A stretch of 64,000 nucleotides of DNA from Acanthopleura granulata (Eukaryota; Mollusca; Polyplacophora; Chitonida; Chitonidae). Each line of letters opens with the position of its first letter. Position 1 is the first letter of the stretch. The position numbers and the translations under genes were made by a program. Where the stretch lies: the NCBI GenBank assembly GCA_016165875.1, contig JABBOT010000011.1:11053491-11117490 (forward strand), given 5' to 3'. Positions 23,640 to 34,400 of this stretch are shown here, one piece after another. The notes beneath the pieces were generated by a model. The model saw only the letters and a program-made list of their open reading frames with translations. It was not told the origin of the DNA and made no database searches.

Positions 23640-23925
23640 GAACTCCATGTTATAACAAATGGACCTGGACATTCTGAGCCGAGACCATGAAAAGAGGTAC
23701 TTGTGCGAGCCAAACAATTTGGCTCAAGAAACCGACCCAAACATTTTGGGACGATTTCACTTGTCGACCCAAAAAATGCATCACCTCACAAGGTGCGACT
23801 CAAAATGTTTGGATCGACTAAGGCGAGCCAAATGGAAAAAAAAAAGGTTGACTAAGTTTCTTTGAGTCGCCGGGGAGTTGCCTTGATTTTTTTTGTCTCG
23901 GGGCGACCCAAACATTGTAACGGTG
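23640..23925. repeat. Cluster of short inverted repeats (GACCCAAA / TTTGGGTC)
   Basis: GAGCCAAA-caa-TTTGGCTC is a perfect hairpin. CGACCCAAACATTTTGGGAC at about 23733 pairs with CGACTCAAAATGTTTGGATC at about 23797 with few mismatches. The same octamer recurs up to 23925. Confidence 0.6.
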
Positions 23926-24596
23926 CGAAAATGGCCATTAGTGAACTCTGTCTTGCTGTCGAATTGCCAGCATGTTTGTGTCAATAGTGGCGCATATCGC
24001 CTTTATCATTTGCAAATAACCACATGGTAAGAAGTCACAATAACTGCGTAGGATTAAAGGAAACACGTTTTTCTAGAGGACAGCTTTGAGGGCAGCACAC
24101 TCGAAAAGAATGTTATTTTATTGAAGAGAACACATCGGTATTTCTGAAAGATTAGGTGGAAAGAGTAGAACAAATCGCAAATTAAGACTCAGTTTGGTAT
24201 TTATTACAAGCTCTCGTCACACACATGCATATATCGCCAGGTATGGTGACATAAAGCAACTAGTAGTATGTACAACGTAAGTAACGTCGTCCTGTGAAAA
24301 TAGATCATGGGTGAAACCAGATGGAATTGCCATATAACCAATCATCAAACAATAATAAAACAAACCGGTTTTATCAGATTAGAGCTAACATTACATGTGC
24401 TACTGGCTTTGTGCTACAGGCTTTACCGCCAAAGCACCTAATTAAGCAATAGTAACTTTATGATCAAGGAACACATATTTTATAATATGCCCTCTCGAGT
24501 TGATATATTCAACAAAGTTGTTGTCTGTGTTGCTTCACAACCCAACTGAGATTACTCTATAGGGAAATAAATCCACGGCATCGAACATTTGCAATT

Positions 24597-25113
24597 TTAA
24601 AGCTCTTCGTGTATTACTGTGAGTTTAAAAATAGAGTCTTCTACGGCGGTCATGATTTTCACCATCTCCCGACCACAATATTTACCATACAAGTGAATAC
24701 AAGACAGGTGCTGCCTTTTAAGCCGTAAAAGCGATCCCCTGATCTTTTTCTTCTAGATACCAGCGCTTCCGTACGACATGCCTATTACCGGAAACATTAT
24801 TTCCAGCCTAAACTCCTTCCACCGTTCTCTAGTACAATCAGTAACCGTGTCAAAGTGAACCTCGATAAAGTTAAATATTGAAACGAAGATGTGATCATTG
24901 TTACAGAGTATCTTCACAGAGTTAGATATGGCTTCACCCATAAGTATGTCGTTTGGAATATTCTGAATTAGCGCCTCCCCTTCTCTGCAGTCATCAGTGA
25001 TACTGTGGACACAAGGCTTTCTCCATTGTCGATGGGCAGCTGTGCTGTTGTGTAGCTGTGAGGAGGTAACCCATGAGGATGAGGACAACGTACATCTGGC
25101 AGAAGTTTGTCAT
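24597..25113 (-). pseudogene. Copy C of the 8-Cys secreted family, decayed
   Basis: This is the third family member. It begins MTNFCQMYVVLILMG, a signal peptide. It then lacks about 110 nt relative to copy B: the HSCP block runs straight into the STMEKALC block. There is a frameshift at CVHSITDDC and an in-frame TAG after YGSAGI. Beyond the stop the same frame still aligns base for base in length with copy B, giving CIHLYGKYC and an HEEL ending. A SINE lies within about 10 bp upstream of the start codon, where copies A and B carry their shared block. It is clearly non-functional as read. Confidence 0.8.
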
Positions 25114-25117
25114 GTTG

Positions 25118-25330
25118 GGAAACCTCCGACCAATGGGGTCGCTGTGAGTTGAAGCCCAGCTCATGCTGGCTTCCCCTCCGGCAGTGCGTGGGAAGGTCTG
25201 CCAGTAACCTGCGGATGGTCGTGGGTTTACCTCGGGCTCTGCCCGGTTTCCTGCGACCATAATGCTGGCCGCCGTGAAAATATTAAGTGAAATATTCTTG
25301 AGTACGGCGTGAAACACCGATCAAATCAAT
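25118..25330 (+). mobile_element. tRNA-headed SINE, 5'-truncated, abutting copy C
   Basis: It starts near CAATGGGGTCGCTGTGAGTT, inside the tRNA head. It continues through GGGAAGGTCTGCCAG, CATAATGCTGGCCGCCGTG and TTGAGTACGGCGTGAAACAC. The insertion lies head-on to the copy C start codon. Confidence 0.85.
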
Positions 25331-25394
25331 CAATCAATCAATCAATCAATCACTCAATCACTCACTCACTCACTCACTCACTCACTCACTCACA
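25318..25394. repeat. (AATC)n/(ACTC)n microsatellite from the SINE tail
   Basis: Tetranucleotide run CAATCAATC turning into CACTCACTC. Confidence 0.92.
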
Positions 25395-27779
25395 GTGAAA
25401 GTTTGCAGTACGTGGGCTATATGCATATTTTAGGCCCTGAAGTAGGAGATTTCCAAGAATTTGTCACTCTTACAGCGTCCATCAGTTTCATAGGCGACTG
25501 GAGAAAACTGAAGTGCCTGAAGTTAACTGACCACATTTGGCATCTCATTGGCGGTCTTTCCCATGTCTTAAGTACAGACTCGCAGGATGGAGCACGAGTG
25601 GTTTTCAAACAACTTAAAAGACTCATGACGTCTGTATGCTTCAGCCTCTGCATACATATATACACATTTCGTGACTATAGTTACGGTTGCACATGAGCAA
25701 TGACGTTAGAGAAGTCATCCCAAGTCAATATAGTAATATAGTAATATAGTAATAATATGTGCTTGACAAAGACCGGGGACACCTGATATATAGAATCGCC
25801 GTTGTAACAACGGTGTTTATTGGGAAGGAATGGAAGGTTATATAGGTAACAGTCATTACGTAGTAGATCCCCACCATTCTTGGAAAAGCAATGGTACATG
25901 GCAGTGTTACAATGGTTGTAGATCGTTTTATTGTTTTGATACGACTCACATTTCTAGGATCTACTGGGGGCTTCACTGATATTGCAGTCCACTGAGGTTT
26001 AAGCATATATCTGCAGTTTTGTATTTAACATTTATTTAAAGTTCTCCTTAAAGTAATAATATGCTTAAAGCGATTAGCTTTATGCGGGAAGGGTGAGGGG
26101 AGGGGCAAAGAAAACTATTCACTTTAAGCAAGTTACTGGCTATAATTGCCTCGTGTGACGTACGGATTTGCACTTTATGATATGCTTGTGATATGCTATC
26201 TCGAATATTCACGGATACTTGTACGCAAAGCAACTTCCCTGAAAAATAGACAAGAATGCTTTCCTCTATACGGAACAGAACTATGATCTGCTATCCTTAA
26301 GTTCGCGACTTACGTCCTGTTAACACAGTGCAATTAACTCGTATCGATTTGCAGAATTTATCAAAATTAAAAAACGTCGTAATTGTTCTCCAGTTTTGTT
26401 GGTAGACAGCTGGGAATCGGGAAAAATAACGCTTATTCTATTTTCATCAAACTACAGTCGTAATGAACGAATCCATGCAGCCCGCTCCATGAAAACATGC
26501 CTTGAACATATCTTATTATCACGTTAACTTAGTAAGTTAATTACCTCGTATAAACTGAGTGTAATAAACTGCAGTGAAAGACGAACTACAAGAGAAAAAT
26601 TCAGGGAATTTAAAAAAATCTTTATTTCAATCAAGCCATGTGTATAACAGAAACATTTATTCTCTACTTGATATCGTCAGTAAAACAAAAACATTTGGAC
26701 GAAGCATAATGTGGACGACATATTTACGCCTTTAAAAAGTGTGGCATGTCTTGCGTAAAAGCGCACAAATACTTTGTCCACATATCTTTTGTACAGACTT
26801 TTTATCAGCATGAAAGTGTTTATCTCCCGCAAACAATGACCTACTGTTGGACAAATGTTCCGTGTTGAGATTTCCTGTTGTATTTTATGCCCTCTCTTAT
26901 TATTTAAAAGTAATGACAGTTAAGTTATATATATATATTTACGTTGTATATATATTTTTCTATAAAATGATCGTTTAACGACCAAAGTGTGACTTATATA
27001 AGGAGGTCAGGATACATTCTGGTTGGTTATTGCCAAAAGTCGTTTTGTATGTTTCTACATGTTAATAATTTTGAAATAGTACTGCCGGTTATTACAAAGT
27101 CATAAAGATTTACGTGTGGGCTTACTACATGCTTGTCTTCAACACGGAATTTAAAAATATATGCATGTAAGAATGGCTTGTCAACATCATTATCAAGAAA
27201 ACATGAATTCTAAACACAAGAAGCATTATTTTTATCACTTTTACTGACTACAGTCTTCAACTATTCTTCTCTCTTCATTAATATAAGTAATGTCAACCTT
27301 GTCGTCACAATTATCCATATCATCGTCAAAACAAATTTACTTCAGTAGTCGTCATCACTGTCGTCATCATTAAGCACTGTTGACGCTGTTAACGTCATTG
27401 CTAACATCATATTATGAACAATATCGATCGAGAATAGCCTCCACATCATTAAGATGCATGGCTGATGTGACTAAAAATGCACCAAACGCAAAATATCTTC
27501 AGTTAAATTTCTTTGGTCCAGTTTGTTATAAATATGTTCTGTTTTACGCAATATATAGCGAACACCAGGCATATGACCATATGAATATTTATAAGTAGTA
27601 TTAATCGTTTGAGAAGGCGCTCAATACTGTTTAATTCCATGATTACCTCAGTCTCATCAACATGGATTACATCACAAAAGAGATTATCAAGACATAGATT
27701 GATATGGATGGGATCCAGACTTTGGTACATCTCGTTTCAATTTCGAGATGTTAAATATTTACACAATATATATTTTCTT

Positions 27780-27828
<49 letters not shown>

Positions 27829-28179
27829 GATGCTCCACGTACACATTCCACTGGAAAACAGCTTCGTGATATCAAGGTGACGTGTATCTTGTCCCAATGA
27901 GCTTACGTCATGGTTAATATAAAGTCGTATAGATCTAGATACTTTTTGCCTCTCTGAATTATATTCATCTTAAGAGTAACTCATAACAACATAAAACTTT
28001 CACGACACAGGCCTGGAAATACTTTTCGGTCTGACAGGCTCAGCCATTCCGTATCAAGAATATCGCTCTCGGTAAAAGGAGTAATATACATGATTCGTGC
28101 GTGAGGTCTGTGTCAACTGGTCTCGCACACCCTCCAAAATCAGCAGAGACAGACGCCAGCGGAACAGCGTTCCTCGGTC
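25395..28179. other. Intergenic stretch between copy C and the filamin stop
   Basis: No gene is recognised. It contains an (AT)n run at 27783-27828 and minus-strand AATAAA signals at 26621-26626 and 26657-26662 that could serve the filamin 3' UTR. Confidence 0.5.
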
Positions 28180-28418
28180 TTATATATCCTCATGCCACAA
28201 CCCTTGTCCATCACCGTTCGTTATCACACCTTTCTCTTTCATGTACCCCTGACGAGCCTCCAGTGACTCAAATATTCGAACACTGAAGGGGCTTCCGGTC
28301 ACGTGCTCGCCGGACCACTTTACGTTAATGATGTATGTTCCGGGCTCCGTTGGATCATATCGGCACAGAATGGTCCGGTCCATGTTCGACTCCCTCATCA
28401 TTTCTACCTTGAAACCAC
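28180..28418 (-). CDS. FLN: Filamin last exon: end of repeat 8, C-terminal tail and stop
   Basis: The exon starts in phase 1 after CTCACCAG and runs to a TAA at 28180-28182. It encodes TILCRYDPTEPGTYIINVKW, SGEHVTGSPFSVRI and a hydrophilic tail ending GLWHEDI. No further filamin exon is seen downstream, and the nearest canonical AATAAA signals on this strand are at 26657-26662 and 26621-26626. Two phase-1 GT sites in the tail (after RQG and after KEKG) could instead be donors, so a longer isoform that skips this stop is not excluded. Confidence 0.8.
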
Positions 28419-31400
28419 CTGGTGAGAGATGAAAGCAACGTGTACATGAGAGTCGATAAACTCTGTCCGTACCTTAACAACAGGGGTTTAATATCATAGT
28501 CATAATCAACACTAAAATTCAGATCTCATGAGTTGCAGTTATTCTCACAAAATGTGTCAAAAGACGTGAACAAAAACAATCCATAAATTCATATTCGAAG
28601 ATGGGTTTCCATCGTTTTTAATGAAAACGAGCTGGATTCTACCATCTTTCATTCAAGGGTGGGCTGTGAATTTCTATGCTATCCCCCCAACTTCCGGTAT
28701 ATACGCTTGCGGCACCAAGCAAGATGCTCAACAACAAGGAATCCGCTTAAGGTCTACTACGGCCACCTTTACCTTTGGGTCCTTTGACTTTCACGGCCAG
28801 TTGTCCGGCCCCTGCCCCTCTGGTTTCCACTATGAAGCGACTCTGAAACGTCTGTATGAGCCCGTCTTCTACCCCCGGGCCGTACACTTTAACCCGTGCG
28901 GGGTCGGGAGGGTCCATCACCTTGATGGAGAATGGACTGCCTACAACAACAATAAGCGACATATTGGTGAACTCGGAGTAAGGAGGGATCAGCATGGGTA
29001 TTTGTACGGTATATGTAATCTACTCGGACATTTTTAAGTATTTCCCCAACCCTATAGGCCTACGTGTCCTTTTGTCTTATCTTATCATCTCTGATATTTG
29101 TCATTTCCCTAGTCCGATACGTGTTCTTTTGTCATACCTAATCATCTCTGATATTTGTCACCATTTCCCCAGCCCGATACGTGTGCTTTTGTCGTACATA
29201 ATCATCTATGATGTTTGTCACCATTTCCCCAGTCCGAGACGTCTTCTCTTTTCATATGTACCCATCTCTTGTATTTGTCACGATTTCCCTAGCCCGATAC
29301 GTGTTCTTTTGTCATACGTAATCATCTTTGATATTTGTGAATATTTCCCTAGCCCGATACGTGTCCTTTTGCCGTACCTAATCATCTCTGAATTTTGTCA
29401 CCATTTCCCTAACCCGATACGTGATCTTTTGTCATACCTAATCATCTCTGATATTTGTCAACATTTCCGTAAGCCGATACCTGCTCGTATGTAGTCGTTT
29501 GGGATACTTGTTGTTATCTTTCTAATCCGAAAAACTTGCCTCTCCTGTCATATATCTGTTATATTTTATTATCAAATGTTGTCTACTGTGTCATACGTGT
29601 AAAGTTTTACACTTACCAAGTACATATTCCTTCCTTACCGTTGTAGTCAAGTGTTATCTATATATCAGGCATTACACCTTCATGATATACTTTCACTGTA
29701 CATGATGACTAACGTGTAATATCTGTCAAGTTTTACACTTACCAGGTACATGCTCCTTGTCGTAGGTAATGTTTAGTGCATGTCGCCCGGCCTCAGTGGG
29801 AAAGATTCGTACAGTGTACGTCCTATTTTGATGGTCAAACAGTTGGCAGCGGGCGGTTTGTGTGGGACCCATGCAACTCGCGGTTATCTCCCCTGTTTCA
29901 ATCACACAGAAAACATGCCGATTGGTTTTTTGGCAAAAATGCAAAATAAAAACGATGAGGTCTATCGGTAAGCAATCGGTTGTTGCTATTTTTACTTTTT
30001 TGTTTTTCACCATTAAAAAGCAAAGCTCAGACCATGAAATCTTTTCACAATGGAGAAATGGTCCAAACTCACCTGGCCCTGTGGGGTTTGTATCTACCAA
30101 AACACGGAGTTCCTTCCCGGCGAAGCCCCCTTTCAAGCCGTCCCCACAGACGGCTACTTTGCCGGGGTCTCCTTTCATAGTGATGGTTACTTTATATGGG
30201 GAGCTGGGGACCTGTTTACCCGACCAGTACACGTACAGCAAGTAACCACCTGGAAGTACACGTAAAAGAGTCACCGGGTGAAAATATACGCACACTGAGT
30301 AACCTTTTGAGATTATACTAGTGAGTACAGATATAAGTATCTGAAATACACGAACCAAAAACAGGCAGAAATTACACGCACTTGTCCTGAGAATAACCAC
30401 ACAAGCAAGTCTTATTCTGAAAGTAACCAGCTGAAAACACGCCTACAGGTCATGTCCTGAAAGTAACTATTGGAAAACACGCATAAAGGTCATGTTCTGA
30501 AAGTAACTATTGGAAAACACGCATAGAGGTCATGTACAGTCACCATTGGGAAACATGCATACAGGTCATGTCCTGTGAAAGGAACCATTGGAAAGCACGC
30601 ATAAAGGTCATGTCCTGAAAGTAACTATGGGAAAACACGCATAGAGGTCATGTCCTGAAAGTTACCACTGGAAAACACGTATACAGGTCATGGCCTGAAA
30701 GTAACCGTTGGAAAATACGCATACAGGTAATGTCCTGAAAGTAACAAGTGGAAAACACACAACCTGGTCATGTTCTGAAAGTATCCATTGCAACACATAA
30801 AATATAAACACGTGAAAATATAAACACATGAAAGTATACACATACCAAGTAAGTATGTGTACAAAACAAAGAACGGGTTATTTTAAAATGTAGAATGCCC
30901 TGTTTGTCTCAGTTTTTGTGAATACGTGTAACATCAAAATAGCAACAACGTGAAAAGACACAGCATTTGTAAAATGTTGTCTTCCGGTAACCATTTTTGC
31001 GCATGACCGGGAGATGCTCTAGCTCTTGCTTTTACAAGTTTCGTTGAGGACAAACTCACACGTGTTTATTGATCTAATCTAAGCATGACGGCGTATTTTT
31101 TTTTTCAAATTTAAAATGTCGCCTTAACAAGTTGACCGCAATGTACGACTCTTTAAATCATCTCCAAACATAAGTACGGAATCTTTAAAGAATCGTTCAG
31201 CAAGTCATCCCATGCTTAGCCTAACAATGGAGATCTTTTCCCGTCAAATGTAACTGAGATCAAAGCTGTTTAGTCTATTGTTCATTCCTGCATTTTTGTG
31301 GATGAGTAATTACTTGTGCTATGCAAGAAAACAATAGTCAAGTCATCTTGGGACCGAATCGCTATGGCTTGGGAAAAGGTGTATGATGACCATATGATGA

Positions 31401-34400
31401 CCTGTGTAAAGAGAGGGCCATGCCAAATATTTCCTGGAAAACAGGAAGGAACAGAATAATTTTTTTCCTAAGTGATTTACATTTCAGCGCTAAACTAACT
31501 GCTGGCGATTCATCTTTTGCTTACTTATTTTTTGTATGATATCCGTAAGGGGTGATTTGCATATCCAACGGCAGTTACTCTTTTTGCCATGGTTTAGCTG
31601 AAATGCGGACTACGTGGTGATGAGCCTCAACTATGACTTTAGCCACTGCATTGTTCAAATGCTGCCAGTTAAGCGTAAAACTCCAAATTTCTCTTCCAAA
31701 TTAAGGTGCGGTAAGTGACCATATAAACCTTTAAAGCTTGTCCATTCGACTTGCTTCCCAAAACTCTTTGTAGGCGTCCGCCTTTTCTACCTACACCCTA
31801 ACAACCCACAACATTTTTGTTCACAAAAGAATTAGCGTGATACGGGATCAGCACGCTGAATGAAGACAGTTTGAAACGCGCTTGCTAAATTTAGAATTGG
31901 AGATAAATGTGTACGAGTAGTTATGTACTATAGTACAGGAGATTGAACGTCATCATGCTTGGTGGAGGCACGCAAGGAGAATGATCTTGTCATGAAACTG
32001 GACCCACGTAAACTGAACCCGGTATATTCTGCTGATTCCGTATATCCCAAAGAATGCACAAGAAACACTACCTATGTGCATTTGCGTGTAAGGTGAGCCT
32101 ATAACCTCAGTTTATAATAATAGCTATGGGTTCATTATTTAGTCCATGAAAATCCATAAAGATATCTCATGCAGCGCGTCACATATCGGATGTGTATAAC
32201 ATTGAAATATTTTTGCGTGTATCCTCGATATGATTTGAACATTGAGTAACTGATTCCAGTCATTCACTCATTCATTCGTTCTTTCTTTGAATTCATTCTT
32301 TTATTTATTTTCGACACATATTCAGAAAAAAGGACTATTTAGCAGAGCTAATATCTGCTAGTACATCCAAACTTGCCATCAGAAGTTTTTACATTCCTTT
32401 CAGGGTAATCCGTCCTACTCATATAATCTTACTGTCATCAAATAAACAATACTGATGCAAAATAGATTTTTGAGGCAGGATGATTCAGTACAAGTACTTA
32501 CTGAAACACCTGTAGATACTAGAATGTCATCATCAAAAGGAAGCGTGACGTATTGATGATGTCATCAACTACGTTGAACTTACCAGGAACATCAGCTGTG
32601 TAAGTGCACTTGTACCTATCACAGGGAAGACGCTTTGACATTATGTCCACGTTGGATTTTAAACCCTCCATTCGGACTTCCAGTTGCCCTGGAATGCAAA
32701 AGTAAGTAACAATTAATAAGTCACAATATAGGGAAAGAAAACTTGGGGTTTTGAGGCAGGAAGCGAAAACAAAGCAATCAATAAATGTAGTAAGAAGTAA
32801 ATTATCTAAACAGTAAGTACCGCCTACGATTTGAAACTTCTTGGAGTAGTATTCTTGGAAATCAGATAGCTCTTTTGAATGGTGCACCAGTGTTCATGAG
32901 CAGAACAGGTCACACGTGAGATAAACAAAAGCACGTGGGCATTTATATGTATAGACATGTATGTATGCTTAGAGTTTTAAGTCGGACTTAACAATTTTTC
33001 AGTCATATATAACGACGAGGAGTCCTTAGAATGCATATATACTGTGTGCTCTTGTGATAGGGCAAGTCCATGCCGCCAAAGTGTTGCACCATTGGAACAT
33101 CATGCCAAAGGCACCAGATATGATACCCCACCCAGTCACATTATACTGACACTGGGCCTTTATACCTAGGTCACAACATTACGGACTTTGGTGACATTTC
33201 AGGGTTTCAGCTCAGTTTTAACTTTTTGATGTTTACTTTCCAAAGTTTTTGATTTAAATGCATGTTGTTAAAACAGTGTAAATTCCGAGATGCCACAAAA
33301 ACTTAATTCATAAAAATGTGCGCTATTTTCTTAATTGTGTGTGATGTTTACAATGTTAAGTTTTACGTAGCCATGTGGGTTTGTTGGTCCAGCCAGCAAA
33401 AAGTTTTTATCATGCGCACTGAAAACGGCTGTGGTTTATTCTCTGTTGTGATGATGCAGTACTTGTGGACAATCGATTTGCTTTAAGAACTCACAGGCTA
33501 AACAGAACCCGAGTACAGCTATCTGGCCGATTTGTTTTAAGTGAGCAAGATTCTCCATTATTATCTGTTTTTGTTTAGTTGACTTTCGGGCCCGCCGTGA
33601 TTCAGTTGGTTAGCGCAGCGTAATGACCCAGGAGCACGTCACCAATGCGGTCGATGTGAGTTCAAGTCCAGCGCATGCTGGCTTCCTCTCCAGTCGTATG
33701 TGGAAAGGTCTGCCAGCAATCTGCTTATGGTCGTGGGTTTCCCCTGGGCTCTGCCCGGTTTCCTCCCACCATAATGCTGACCGCCGTCGTATAAGTGACA
33801 GACAAGCTTTAGCCACTAAAGCATCGTCGTTTGTATATTACCACCACGGCCCCTGGAACGATGAGAAGCCTCCCCATTATAAGATCCTACCTGGGCTTCG
33901 GCACGATATGACTGAGATATTGTGGCGATGTGACGTTAAACCAGAATCAGTCATTCATTCATTCATACCTGGGCCTGCTAGCCTTCCATCCACGAAGAAG
34001 TAAGTCTGGATGGTGGCTCGCGCCTCTACACTTCCGGGTCCCCTCACAGTGACTTTGGTGTGATCCAAGGGAGGTTTGGGCCCTGGACAGTGGCTAATCA
34101 GAGGAGAGTTCTGAATAGGTACGTCAGACCAGTATAAGTGGATGTAGTGGTCACCTGGAACAACAATAACAACAACAACATGAATATACAGAGCAATTTC
34201 GAATGTCATCCCAGCAATATTAGTAATAATAATTTTGCGAAATTTTTGCCTCTTTCTACCTCGTTGATATCATTTTTGATTTATTTACTCATTTAACTGA
34301 TACTTTACGGAATGCCTAAAAATGTTTCACTTATGCGACGGCGGACTGGAATGTGATGGGGATCATCGACAGATTCGTCGTTTTGTAGTGAAAGCTTTAA

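Noticed and set aside
3184..27828. Tandem repeat arrays as CRISPR
   Set aside because: Arrays are head-to-tail without unique spacers and the genome is eukaryotic.
28621..29037. 138-codon plus-strand open frame
   Set aside because: Overlaps the strongest filamin exon antisense; no family resemblance.
29862..30245. 127-codon plus-strand open frame
   Set aside because: Shadow of the filamin exons at 29743-29892 and 30073-30249 on the other strand.
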